Both the position numbers and the translations under genes were made by a program. Positions 26,467 through 35,031 of a DNA stretch of 37,642 nt are shown one piece after another. The stretch covers positions 1 to 37,642 of the forward strand of contig NZ_JAJAQI010000048.1 in the NCBI RefSeq assembly GCF_020523605.1, given 5' to 3'. The first letter of the stretch is position 1; each line of letters begins with the position of its first letter. The notes under the pieces are model-generated. The model was not told where the DNA came from, searched no databases, and saw only the letters and a program-made list of their open reading frames with translations. The DNA comes from Roseicella aerolata. Lineage in GTDB: Bacteria; Pseudomonadota; Alphaproteobacteria; Acetobacterales; Acetobacteraceae.

Positions 26467-28257
26467 TCAGTGGTTGTGCCGGCTCTCGCCCCTTGTCTCC
26501 AGGATATTGAGGTACATCGTCGCCGGCTCCAGGCAGCCGCCGGTGCCGAGCTGGCCGACCATGCTGCGGGCGATCTCCTCCCAGGGCGTCTTGTTGACCA
26601 GCTTCGGCGGCTGCCAGGCCGCGCGCCGCGCCGCCAGCTCGGCCTCCGGGATCAGCACATCCACCTTCCGCGTGTTCAGGTCGATGCGGATCGGGTCGCC
26701 CGACTTCAGCAGGGCGAGGCCGCCGCCCACCGCCGCCTCCGGCGAGACGTTGAGGATGGAGGGGCTGCCGGAGGTACCGCTCTGCCGCCCGTCGCCCATG
26801 GTGGGCAGGGTGTCCATGCCGGCCTTGATCAGCGCGGCGGGGGGCTGCATGTTCACCACCTCCGCGCTGCCGGGATAGCCGACCGGGCCGCAATTGCGGA
26901 TGACGAGGACGGTGCGCTCATCGATGCCGAGCGAGGGGTCCTCGATCCGGTCGTGATAGTCCTCCGGCCCCTCGAAGACGACGACCTTGCCCTCGAAGAC
27001 TCCGGGCGGCTCGCTCAGGAAGCGGCGGCGGAAGGTCTCGTCGATGACCGACACCTTCATCACCGCGTTGTCGAAGATGTTGCCCGAGAGGATGGCGAAG
27101 CCGGCATGCGCCTTCATCGGGGCGCCATAGGCGCGGATCACCTCGCGGTCCGGCTCCTCCAGCCTCTCCAGATTGGCGGCGAGCGGCTTGCCGGTGACCG
27201 TCATCACCCCGCCATGCAGCTTGCCCGCAGCCAGCAGCTCCTTCATCACCGCCGGCACGCCGCCGGCGCGGTGGAAGGCCTCGCCCAGGAAGCGGCCGGC
27301 CGGCTGGCAGTCCACCAGCAGGGGGATGTCGTGACCGATGCGGTCCCAGTCCTCGATTTTCAGCTCCACGCCCATGTGCCGGGCGATGGCGATGATGTGC
27401 GGCGGGCAGTTGGTGGAGGCGCCGATGCCACTGGCGGTGACGATCGCGTTCTCGAAGGCCTGGCGCGTCATGATGTCCGACGGGCGCAGGTTCTCGTGCA
27501 CCATCTCCACGATCCGCCTGCCGGTCGCATAGGCCATCTGCCCGCGCTCCCGGTACGGCCCCGGGATGGCGGCGCAGCCGGGGAGGGACATGCCCAGCGC
27601 CTCGGCCAGGCTGTTCATGGACAGCGCCGTGCCCATGGTGTTGCAGTGGCCGACGCTGGTCGCGCTGGACGCCACCAGCTCCATGAAGCGCTCATAGTCG
27701 ATCTCGCCGGCGGCCAGCTGCTTGCGCGCCGCCCAGACGATGGTGCCGGAGCCGGTGAGCTGGCCACGATAGTGCCCGTCCAGCATCGGCCCGCCGGAGA
27801 GGACGATGGCCGGGATGTTCACGGTGGCCGCGCCCATCAGGCAGGCGGGCGTGGTCTTGTCGCAGCCCGTGGTCAGCACCACGCCGTCCAGCGGGTAGCC
27901 GTGCAGCACCTCGACCAGCGAGAGATAGGCGAGGTTGCGGTCGAGCGCCGCGGTCGGCCGCTTGCCCGTCTCCTGGATCGGGTGGATCGGGAATTCCAGC
28001 GGGATGCCGCCGGCGGCGATGATGCCGTCCTTCACCCGCCGCGCCAGGTCCAGATGGTGGCGGTTGCAGGGGGCGAGGTCGGAGCCGGTCTGGGCGATGC
28101 CGATGATCGGCTTGCCCGATTGCAACTCCCCGCGCGTCATGCCGAAATTCAGGTAGCGCTCGGTATAGAGCGCGGTCATGCCCGGGTCTTCTGGATCATC
28201 GAACCAGCGCTGGCTGCGCAGCTTGAAACTCTTCCTGGTCTGGTCGGAACCGGCCAT
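26467..28257 (-). CDS. IlvD/Edd family pentonate dehydratase (XylD/arabonate dehydratase-like)
   Basis: A 596-residue iron-sulfur dehydratase. Cluster cysteines are Cys64 (DLAPCNRHH), Cys132 (TTGCDKTTPACLM) and Cys205 (SVGHCNTMGT). Their spacing matches D-xylonate dehydratase of Caulobacter and L-arabonate dehydratase of Rhizobium, whose [2Fe-2S] sites use the same three. The N-terminus (RSQRWFDDPEDPGMTALYTE) and the C-terminal RHNH also resemble those enzymes and differ from ordinary IlvD. It would turn an aldonic acid into its 2-keto-3-deoxy form. The ATG at 28257 follows a GGGGAG site. A degenerate B repeat (about 28271-28304) lies just upstream. Confidence 0.9.
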   Translation of the reverse strand: MAGSDQTRKSFKLRSQRWFDDPEDPGMTALYTERYLNFGMTRGELQSGKPIIGIAQTGSDLAPCNRHHLDLARRVKDGIIAAGGIPLEFPIHPIQETGKRPTAALDRNLAYLSLVEVLHGYPLDGVVLTTGCDKTTPACLMGAATVNIPAIVLSGGPMLDGHYRGQLTGSGTIVWAARKQLAAGEIDYERFMELVASSATSVGHCNTMGTALSMNSLAEALGMSLPGCAAIPGPYRERGQMAYATGRRIVEMVHENLRPSDIMTRQAFENAIVTASGIGASTNCPPHIIAIARHMGVELKIEDWDRIGHDIPLLVDCQPAGRFLGEAFHRAGGVPAVMKELLAAGKLHGGVMTVTGKPLAANLERLEEPDREVIRAYGAPMKAHAGFAILSGNIFDNAVMKVSVIDETFRRRFLSEPPGVFEGKVVVFEGPEDYHDRIEDPSLGIDERTVLVIRNCGPVGYPGSAEVVNMQPPAALIKAGMDTLPTMGDGRQSGTSGSPSILNVSPEAAVGGGLALLKSGDPIRIDLNTRKVDVLIPEAELAARRAAWQPPKLVNKTPWEEIARSMVGQLGTGGCLEPATMYLNILETRGESRHNH

Positions 28258-28270
28258 GGCGCTCACTCCC

Positions 28271-28304
28271 CTGGAGCAGGTCGCCCGGAGGCGCGACCCT
28301 GCCC
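28271..28304 (-). repeat. Degenerate B module upstream of the dehydratase
   Basis: CTGGAGCAGGTCGCCCGGAG to CGACCCTGC resembles the reverse-oriented module B (compare copy 2 at 2112), but the central palindrome has been lost. It keeps the orientation rule seen for the clear copies: B faces the gene. Confidence 0.35.
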
Positions 28305-28446
28305 TGCAATCAATGTCCTGCGGCGCATGGCGCTGGGACAGGAACGCCACCCGCCGCAGGGGCCGCAAGCTTGTGCCCTCCAGTTGGGGTGTCAACGCCG
28401 CGCGCGCAGGTTACCGTCCACGGAATGAGGATTCGGGACCTCCCGC

Positions 28447-29481
28447 ATGCTGCGCCACCGGCTGCTCGCCGCCCTGCTCGCCGCCGTCCCCGCGCCCGCC
28501 GCGCCCGCGCGGACGCCGGAGGAGCCGGCGATCGCGCTCCGCGCCATGGGCAGCTTCCATGTCGGCGGGCGGGAGGCGGTGGTGGCCGGCAGGCCGGTGC
28601 GGGAGGTGGTGCTGGTCCCCGGCGGCGTGTCCGCCCGCATCGACCCCAACGGCACCTATCAGGTCGAGGCGATGTACGTGCAGTACCACCTGCCCGCCGA
28701 ACAGCGCGGGGCGGTGCCGCTGCTGATGTGGCATGGCGGCGGCCTGACAGGCGTGACCTGGGAGAGCACGCCGGACGGGCGGGAGGGCTGGCAGCAGTAT
28801 TTCCTGCGGCGCGGCTGGGCCACCTATGTGAGCGATGCGGTGGAGCGCGGCCGCGCCGGCTGGGCGATGGTCCCGGAGATCTTCCAGGGCGAGCCGATCT
28901 TCCTGACCAAGGAGGGGCCCTGGGAGCGCTTCCGGATCGGCGCCGGCCCCGGCAGCTACCGCACCCGCACGGCGCTGCCCGGCAGCCAGTTCCCGGTCGA
29001 GGCCTATGACGATTTCATGCGCCAGGTGGTCCCGCGCTGGACCACCACGGATGCGGCGCAACTCGCGGCCTACCGGGACCTGCTGCGGCGCGTCGGGTCC
29101 GCGGTGGTGCTGGCGCACAGCCAGGGCGGCCTCTTTGCCTTCCGGGCCGCCCAGACCGAGCCAGGGACGGTGCGTGCCCTGGTGCTGATCGAGCCTTCCG
29201 GCTTCGGCGAGGCGACGCCCGAGGCGCTGGCCGCGCTGCGGGACATCCCGGTGCTGGCGCTCTATGGCGACCATATCGACCAGAACGCCCGCTGGCCCAC
29301 CATCCGCCAGCGGGGCCTCGACTTCTACGCCAGGCTGCGGGAGGCGGGCGGCAGCGTGGAGGTGGTCTCGCTGCCCGAGCGGGGCATCTTCGGCAACAGC
29401 CACATGATGATGGACCGCAACAACCGGGCCGTGGCGCAGGTGGTGCAGGACTGGCTGGCGGCGCGCGGCCTCTGGCGGTAG
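28447..29481 (+). CDS. Secreted alpha/beta hydrolase
   Basis: A 344-residue protein with an N-terminal signal-like segment (MLRHRLLAALLAAVPAPAAP) and an alpha/beta hydrolase fold. The nucleophile is Ser225 in VLAHSQGGLF (a GxSxG variant with Ala/His), the oxyanion region is PLLMWHGGGLTGVTWE, and the likely catalytic His is in GNSHMMMDRN near the end. It resembles esterase-like proteins of unknown substrate common in Burkholderiales and Acetobacteraceae. It is monocistronic and convergent with the next small gene. Confidence 0.85.
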   Translation: MLRHRLLAALLAAVPAPAAPARTPEEPAIALRAMGSFHVGGREAVVAGRPVREVVLVPGGVSARIDPNGTYQVEAMYVQYHLPAEQRGAVPLLMWHGGGLTGVTWESTPDGREGWQQYFLRRGWATYVSDAVERGRAGWAMVPEIFQGEPIFLTKEGPWERFRIGAGPGSYRTRTALPGSQFPVEAYDDFMRQVVPRWTTTDAAQLAAYRDLLRRVGSAVVLAHSQGGLFAFRAAQTEPGTVRALVLIEPSGFGEATPEALAALRDIPVLALYGDHIDQNARWPTIRQRGLDFYARLREAGGSVEVVSLPERGIFGNSHMMMDRNNRAVAQVVQDWLAARGLWR

Positions 29482-29488
29482 CCGGGCC

Positions 29489-29821
29489 CTACGGGAAGAC
29501 CAGGTCGGTCAGGTTGCAGGTGTTCACCCGCCGGCGCTCATTGGCCTGGCCATTGGCATAGACCACCCGGATGTCGTTGACGCACTGCCCGGCCGGCAGG
29601 CGGATGGTGTAGCTGCCCCCCGAGGCCAGGGTGCGGTCGCCGAGCCGGTCAGGCCCCCAGCTATTGGTGTTCGAGGAGGAGACGTAGATCTCGTTGACGG
29701 TGGCCGCGCTGTTGTTGGTAAGCCGGAAGGAGGGGTCGTTGCTCTGGGCCGAGGCGACACGGCCGCCCAGCAGCATGACCGCGACGGCGGCGAAGGAAAC
29801 CAGGTGACGCGGCGTGGCCAT
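29489..29821 (-). CDS. Small secreted protein of unknown function
   Basis: A 110-residue protein with a signal peptide (MATPRHLVSFAAVAVMLLGG, cleaved near ASAQ). The mature part is a compact, beta-rich domain with two cysteines (in GQCVNDIRVVY and VNTCNL), which probably form a disulfide. The pattern FRLTNNSAATVNEIYVSSSN and WGPDRLGDRTL looks conserved and structured, but I cannot name the family. The gene ends eight bases from the end of the hydrolase gene on the other strand. Confidence 0.75.
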   Translation of the reverse strand: MATPRHLVSFAAVAVMLLGGRVASAQSNDPSFRLTNNSAATVNEIYVSSSNTNSWGPDRLGDRTLASGGSYTIRLPAGQCVNDIRVVYANGQANERRRVNTCNLTDLVFP

Positions 29822-29983
29822 GCGGGCGCTTCCCTTGCTCAGGCGGCCGGTCCGGACCGCCGCACAGGCTGATTGTCGCCCCGCATGATGCTTCTGGTCG
29901 GATAAGGAGTGGTGAAGACCCGAGTGGGTTGCGCGGCCTCCGGCGCCGGCCCCACTCCCGGACCGGTGCCGCCGCGCCCCGGC

Positions 29984-31033
29984 TCAGCCGATCGCTTCCT
30001 CCAGGAAGACCTGCACCGCCTGGAACAGGGCGCCGCGGTTGCGTTCCATGACGATGGTATGGGTCCCTTCCGCCAGCATCACCAGGCGTTTGCCGGGGGA
30101 GTTGGTCAGCAGCGGGAAGAGCGTGGTCGCCATGAAGGGTGGCGTGTCGCGGTCCCATTCGGCGACCACCAGCAGCACCGGGGCGCGGATCTTCGCCGGA
30201 TCATAGAAGGGCTCCTTCCCCGGCGCCCAGTACTCCGCCAGGTCCTGCAGCACCCCGTTCGGGGCGCGCAGGGCCGGCGGGTTCTGCCGCATGCCCTCCG
30301 GGTCGGTCGCCCAGGTGACGCCGGACCAGTGCTCGAACCAGCCCGGCGGGATCAGCGTCGCCGCCTTCTCCGGCGGCACGCCGTTCAGCCAGCGCTGCCG
30401 CGCCGCCGCCTGGGTGACGGTGCGATAGGCCCCGAGCGGCCCGCCGCCCGCCCCGATCGGCGGCGGCCCCTGCAATGTCCAGAGCGGCGCGAAGAGCACC
30501 ACGCGTTCCACCAGGGTCGGGTTGTCCGCGGCGTAGCGGCCCATGAGCGAGGTGCCCCAGGACCAGCCCATGACGACGATCCGCGGCAGGCCGTGCCGGG
30601 CGCGGATGAAGTCGGCGACCGCGGCGATGTCGGCGACCGCCGTCTCGCCGCGCACGATGGGCGGGCTCTCGGCGGCCGGCCGCGCCATCTCGGGCGGGCG
30701 CGTGCTGCGGCCATAGCCCCGCAGGTCCATGCACCAGACATCGAAGCCGCGCCCGGCGATGTAGTCCATCCAGGACAGGCCGCCCAGCGGCAGGTCGAAG
30801 GCGGTATGCGCCGGATAGGTCGCGCCATGGACGAAGAGCAGCGTGCGGTCCGGCCGCGCCGCGCCGGCATTCTCCGGCCGCTTGTTGCGCACGAACAGCT
30901 CGATCCCGGCATCCCTCGCCGGGACCATGAATTCCTCGGTGGCGAGTTGCGGCGCCTGCGCCCGGGCGGCGACGGGCATGGCAGTGGCCGCGAGGGCGGC
31001 CGGTGGGGTCGCAAGCAGCGCGCGGCGATGCAT
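29984..31033 (-). CDS. Exported alpha/beta hydrolase
   Basis: A 349-residue hydrolase with a Tat-like leader (MHRRALLATPPAALAATAMP). The catalytic Ser158 is in GWSWG (156-160), the HG dipeptide is in LLFVHGATYP (about 69), and the late histidine is in EGTHTIVMERNR. A lid region lies between about 185 and 270. It fits the general esterase/lysophospholipase-like group; the substrate is unknown. Double A-B repeats lie directly upstream of its start. Confidence 0.87.
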   Translation of the reverse strand: MHRRALLATPPAALAATAMPVAARAQAPQLATEEFMVPARDAGIELFVRNKRPENAGAARPDRTLLFVHGATYPAHTAFDLPLGGLSWMDYIAGRGFDVWCMDLRGYGRSTRPPEMARPAAESPPIVRGETAVADIAAVADFIRARHGLPRIVVMGWSWGTSLMGRYAADNPTLVERVVLFAPLWTLQGPPPIGAGGGPLGAYRTVTQAAARQRWLNGVPPEKAATLIPPGWFEHWSGVTWATDPEGMRQNPPALRAPNGVLQDLAEYWAPGKEPFYDPAKIRAPVLLVVAEWDRDTPPFMATTLFPLLTNSPGKRLVMLAEGTHTIVMERNRGALFQAVQVFLEEAIG

Positions 31034-31066
31034 GGCGTCTCTCCGGATCTGTGGCTTTCCGGCACC

Positions 31067-31272
31067 CTAGAGCAGACCGCGGGAGGGCGTGAACGCCCGG
31101 GAGCGAGACTCTGCTCGAAAAACAAGGAGCTACAGCGGATAGGCGTCCAGATATGAACGCAACCCGCCATAGGGCGGGCCGCCGGAGGGCGTGAACGACC
31201 CGGGGCGTGACGTTGCCCGAAGAACCAGGAGCAGCGGCGGTCTGGCGTTCAGTTCTGAACGCCAGACCGCCG
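31067..31272 (-). repeat. Double A-B palindromic repeat, copy 4
   Basis: Reading the plus strand the order is B', linker (GAAAAACAAGGAGC), A', B', linker (GAAGAACCAGGAGC), A'. The last A module contains a perfect 18-base inverted repeat with a two-base spacer: CGGCGGTCTGGCGTTCAG (31235) and its complement ending at 31272. The whole unit is a tandem duplication in the opposite orientation to copy 5. The remaining gap to 31477 shows no gene. Confidence 0.85.
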
Positions 31273-31477
31273 TGGCGCGGATCGCGGTGGCGCCGCTGAA
31301 CGCCCCCCCCGGGGCAGGACCCCGCCTGCCGGGCGATCGCCTGCCGCGGAGGGGCACGGATGCCCGGCGGCGCAACCCGACCGGTGGGCAGAGGCCGGGG
31401 CGGCTGCCTTACCGGTCCGGCCGCCTGCGCGAGAGCGTCACGGGACGCCCTGCCCATGCCGCGCTACAGGGCGGCGC

Positions 31478-32962
31478 ATGGTTGCCACCACACGGACGGG
31501 TCAGGGCGGCGCCTGGGGGGCGGAGGCGCGCGCGACGCTCGCCCTCGCCTGGCCGCTCGCCCTCACCAATCTCAGCCAGCACGCGCTGGCCCTGACCGAT
31601 GCGATCATCCTGGGCTGGTTCTCGACCGAGGCGCTGGCGGCGGCGACGCTTGGCGCCAATCTCTACTGGGCGGTGATGGCGGCGCCCCTCGGCACCGCCC
31701 TGGCGGCGACGCCGATCCTGGCGCAGGCGCGTGGCGCCGGGCGGCTGGCCGGGGGCGAGGGGCGCGGCTGGGTGCGGCAGATGCGGCGCGGGGCGCAGAG
31801 CGCGCTCTGGGCCTCGCTCGCCATGCTGCTGCCCGCCATGCTCCTGCTCTGGTTCGCCGAGGCGGTGCTGCTGGCGCTGGGGCAGGAGCCCGGCCTCGCC
31901 GCGCTGGCGGGCGCCTATGTCCGCTGCCTCATGTGGGGGCTGCTGCCCTTCTGCGCCTTCGTCGTGCTGCGCGGCTTCCTAGCCGCCATGGAGCGGCCGG
32001 CGCCCGCCCTCTGGATCGCGGTCGGGGCCATCGGCGTGAATGCCGCGCTCGACTGGCTGCTGGTCTTCGGCGCGGGCGACTGGCCGGGGCTCGGCGTGGT
32101 CGGGGCCGGCATCGCCAGTTCCCTCGCCAACACGCTCATGGTGCTGGGGCTGCTGGCGCTCATCGCGCGGGACCGCGTGCTCGGGCGGTTCCGGCTGCTG
32201 GGGCGCATGGAATTCGGGGCGGGCCGATCCGGGGCTCCGCGCCCTGCGGCGCCCCGGCCGGCGGACCGTCTCCGGCCGGACTGGAGCAAGCTGCGGGAGG
32301 TGATGCGGATCGGCCTGCCGATCAGCGGCACCATGCTGCTGGAGATCGGCGTCTTCAGCGCCGCCGCCATCGCCATGGGCTGGTTCGGCGCCATCGCCAT
32401 CGCGGCGCATGCCATCGCGCTGCAGGTGGCGGCGACAACCTTCATGGTGCCGATGGGCATCGCCCAGGCGGCGACCGCCCGCGTCGGGCTCTTCGCCGGG
32501 GCGGGGGAGGGGCCGGCTGCGGCGCGCGCGGGCTGGGTCGCGGTCGCGCTGGGGGCCGGCTTCATGGCGGCGATGGCGCTGCTGCTGGTCTCCTCCGCCG
32601 GGCCGGTTGCCTGGGCCTTCCTGGACGCGGCCGACCCCCGGGCGGCGGAGGCGGCGGCGCTCGGCGCCGTGCTGCTGACCATCGCCGGGCTGTTCCAGCT
32701 GGCGGATGGCGTGCAGGCGGTGGCGGCGGGGGCGCTGCGCGGGCTGAAGGACACGCGGGTGCCGATGCTGCTGGCCGCGCTCGGCTATTGGGGGCTCGGG
32801 ATGCCGATCGGGCTCTCCCTGGCCGAGGCGGCGGGGCTCGGGCCGACGGGTCTCTGGATCGGGCTGGCCGTCGGCATCGGCGCTGTTGCCCTGCTCATGC
32901 TGCGGCGCTGGTGGCGCCTGTCCCGGGCCGCACCCGGGATGGGCGGCGCGCCGCGGGGCTGA
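31478..32962 (+). CDS. MATE family efflux transporter
   Basis: A 494-residue, roughly twelve-helix exporter of the multidrug and toxic compound extrusion family, driven by Na+ or H+. Helix 1 (LALAWPLALTNLSQHALALT) and the loop DAIILGWFSTEALAAATLGA match MATE/NorM signatures. The two halves are internally similar; the second starts at about 275 (REVMRIGLPISGTMLLEIGV). No regulator is adjacent. The ATG at 31478 has only a weak ribosome site. Confidence 0.92.
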   Translation: MVATTRTGQGGAWGAEARATLALAWPLALTNLSQHALALTDAIILGWFSTEALAAATLGANLYWAVMAAPLGTALAATPILAQARGAGRLAGGEGRGWVRQMRRGAQSALWASLAMLLPAMLLLWFAEAVLLALGQEPGLAALAGAYVRCLMWGLLPFCAFVVLRGFLAAMERPAPALWIAVGAIGVNAALDWLLVFGAGDWPGLGVVGAGIASSLANTLMVLGLLALIARDRVLGRFRLLGRMEFGAGRSGAPRPAAPRPADRLRPDWSKLREVMRIGLPISGTMLLEIGVFSAAAIAMGWFGAIAIAAHAIALQVAATTFMVPMGIAQAATARVGLFAGAGEGPAAARAGWVAVALGAGFMAAMALLLVSSAGPVAWAFLDAADPRAAEAAALGAVLLTIAGLFQLADGVQAVAAGALRGLKDTRVPMLLAALGYWGLGMPIGLSLAEAAGLGPTGLWIGLAVGIGAVALLMLRRWWRLSRAAPGMGGAPRG

Positions 32963-33205
32963 ACAGAAACCGGCGCCGCCAAGCTGAAGGCCGCGCCCGG
33001 TTTTCCTCCCCCGCGGGTCGGTCCTGCCGGCGGCAAAGGGATGCCGGGCTCATGACGTCCCGCGGCGCCAAGGCCCGGAAGGCCGCCGGCCTGGTTCATG
33101 ACATGCGCCAGGTAAACCCAACCGCATCAGAACCCTGCGGGCGCTTTCGTCGCAAGCTCAGGCGTGACGCCGGTCCGCCGCGCAACGAACACGGGGGCCT
33201 GCCAC
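32963..33205. other. Intergenic stretch after the MATE gene
   Basis: No gene is recognisable. A 60-codon frame at 33052-33231 starts MTSRGAKARKAAGLVHDMRQ but runs into the repeat and has no clear ribosome site, so I do not call it. No clear terminator was found. Confidence 0.4.
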
Positions 33206-33412
33206 CTACAGCGGATTGCGTTCAAGACTGAACGCCAATCCATCGTAGGCCGTTGTCTGTAGAGCAGATTCACGCTGCGGGGCGTTCACGCCCCTCCGCG
33301 ATCCGCTCTACAGTGGATCGCGTTCAGAACTGAACGCTCATCCGCTGGTGCTCCTTGTTTTCCGAGCAGAGTCACGCCTCCGGTCGTTCACGGCCTCCGG
33401 CGATCCGCTCTG
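33206..33412 (+). repeat. Double A-B palindromic repeat, copy 5
   Basis: Two A-B units in tandem. The first A is TACAGCGGATTGCGTTCAAG to CTGAACGCCAATCCATCG, the first B runs GAGCAGATTCACGCTGCGGG to CCCCTCCGCGATCCGCTC, and a second, slightly diverged pair follows with linker GCTCCTTGTTTTCCG. It ends nine bases from the stop codon of the dehydrogenase gene. Confidence 0.85.
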
Positions 33413-33420
33413 GAGGTTCA

Positions 33421-34428
33421 TTAGTCGCTTTCCGGCAGGATCACATTGGTCCGCCGTCCCTCGACCAGCACGTCGCGCATCGTCTCGATCCCCTTCAGCC
33501 GGATGTCGTCCCAGGCTTCCGGCGTGTGGAAGGCGATGTGCGGGGTGATGACCAGGCGGCCGCGCAGCCAGTCCTCCTGCGCGCGGTAGGCGCGCAGGAG
33601 GTTGGGGATCGGATCCTTCGGCGGCTCCTCCGGGATCACGTCCAGCCCCGCGCCGGCGATGTGGCCGTCCCGCAGGCAGCGCTCCAGCGCATCGATGTCG
33701 AGGATCGGCCCGCGCGCCGTGTTCACCACCACGGCGTTGCGCGGCAATTGCCGCAGCTCCTTCTCCCCGATCAGGCCGCGCGTGCCGCGGGTCAGCGGGC
33801 AGTGGATGGACAGCACGTCGGACTGCGCCAGCAGCTCCTCCATGGTCCGGGCGCGCTGGATGCCGAGCGCGCGATCCCAGCCATTCGGCTGGTTCGGGTC
33901 GTAGAACACCACCCGGTAGCCGAGCGCCTTGGCGCGCAGCGCCGCGGCGCTGCCGATGCGGCCGAGGCCAAGGATGCCGAAACCCTGCACCTCCTGCCGC
34001 CGGTGCAGGGGGGAGGGCATGACGGCCCAGGGCGCCGGGTCCGGCCCGCGCTGGGTGTCGTGGTAGAGGATCAGGCCACGGCGCAGGGACAGCGCGAGCA
34101 GGACCGCGAATTCCGCCACTTCCTGCGTGCCGTAATCCGGCACGTTGCACACCGTGATGCCGCGCGCGGCGCAGGCGGCGCGATCGACGCGGTCATAGCC
34201 GACGCCCATGCGCACCACGACCTTGAGCTTCGGGAAGCGCGCGATCTGCTCGGCCGGCACCGGCATGCGCAGCGTCATCAGCCCGTCCACCTCGGCCAGC
34301 AGTTCGTCCGGCAGCTCGGCCAGGCTCGCCCGCGCATTGCCCTGCAGGATGCGGACGCCGGGGCCCAGGATCTGCTGCTCGAGCCCGGTGTCGGGATACA
34401 GGCCCTCGGGCTCCAATACGGTCAGCAC
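33421..34428 (-). CDS. D-2-hydroxyacid dehydrogenase (CtBP-like)
   Basis: A 335-residue NAD-dependent dehydrogenase reducing 2-keto acids or oxidising D-2-hydroxy acids. Landmarks are the catalytic Arg in VVVNTARGPILDI, the conserved Glu at IPEEPPKDP, the catalytic His in TPHIAFHTPE, and the Rossmann loop GILGLGRIGSAA. The C-terminal binding-protein-like subgroup matches best. The GTG at 34428 was chosen because GGAGG lies eight bases upstream; the ATG at 34497 has no such site. Possible roles include glyoxylate, hydroxypyruvate or phosphonate-related substrates; context does not decide. Confidence 0.9.
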   Translation of the reverse strand: MLTVLEPEGLYPDTGLEQQILGPGVRILQGNARASLAELPDELLAEVDGLMTLRMPVPAEQIARFPKLKVVVRMGVGYDRVDRAACAARGITVCNVPDYGTQEVAEFAVLLALSLRRGLILYHDTQRGPDPAPWAVMPSPLHRRQEVQGFGILGLGRIGSAAALRAKALGYRVVFYDPNQPNGWDRALGIQRARTMEELLAQSDVLSIHCPLTRGTRGLIGEKELRQLPRNAVVVNTARGPILDIDALERCLRDGHIAGAGLDVIPEEPPKDPIPNLLRAYRAQEDWLRGRLVITPHIAFHTPEAWDDIRLKGIETMRDVLVEGRRTNVILPESD

Positions 34429-34503
34429 GCTCGTTTCCTCCACGCCATGCGCGCCGGAGGGTAGGGGTGGGGGCGAATTCCGGAAAGCCCCCACCACCGC
34501 GCG

Positions 34504-34791
34504 TCAGAACAGTGCCGAGGGCGCGACGGTGCTGCCGGAGCCGCCCTTGACCTTCAGCGGCTGGACCATGAGCGCGAATTCCGCCTGGCCGCGCCGCGCC
34601 AGCTCATCGAGCTTCATATTCTCCAGCAGGTGGACGCCGTTGATCACCAGCGCGATCTGATGCACCGGCAGGGAGGCCTGCGGCATGGTCTTGGAGGGCG
34701 CGCATTCCACCGGCCAGTTGTCGGCGCCCATCAGGATCGGGTTGCGCTGGATGACGTATTCCGCAGCCGCCACGCCGCCGGCGCGTGCTGC
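34504..34791 (-). pseudogene. Cyclase family protein, 3' remnant
   Basis: The last ~90 residues of a cyclase/kynurenine-formamidase-like protein are readable: EYVIQRNPILMGADNWPVEC, then SLPVHQIALVINGVHLLENM, ending KGGSGSTVAPSALF. The family is normally much longer, and its metal-binding N-terminal half (HxGTHxD type motif) is absent. Upstream in the same frame the sequence becomes unrelated and Arg/Ala/Pro-rich (about 34792-34998). So the gene has been cut, probably by the same event that affected the SDR next door. Confidence 0.8.
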
Positions 34792-34869
34792 GACTCCAAA
34801 GCGGGAACGAGCCGGCTTCCGCCTGCCGGGTGACTGCCGCATGATCGGGCCGGCAGCAGGAGACCGGGC

Positions 34870-34975
34870 ATGGCCGAGCGGCGTTACCTCATCACCGGCG
34901 CGGCGAGCGGCATCGGCGCCGCCTGTTGCCGGCTGCTGGCTGGCCCCGGCACCGCCATCGCCCTGCACACCCGGA
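34870..34975 (+). pseudogene. Short-chain dehydrogenase, 5' fragment
   Basis: A start of a typical SDR: AGGAGA then ATG, reading MAERRYLITGAASGIGAACC and continuing to ALHTR. The NAD(P) loop TGAASGIG is complete. After about residue 35 the similarity ends abruptly at ATTATGTTCGGCAAAGG and the frame stops at 35008-35010. The ribosome site and start are intact, so the break seems recent. The remainder of the gene is not in the window, which suggests insertion or deletion at about 34976. Confidence 0.75.
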
Positions 34976-35031
34976 TTATGTTCGGCAAAGGTGTTCACGG
35001 GCTAGATTGAGGGGTGGCGCTCCGCCGCCCA

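Noticed and set aside
25750-28428. 892-codon frame opposite the dehydratase
   Set aside because: It is a shadow of the IlvD/Edd gene and the gap next to it; there is no ribosome site or motif.
33052-33231. Small frame of about 60 codons after the MATE gene
   Set aside because: It runs into the repeat element, has no clear ribosome site and shows no family resemblance.
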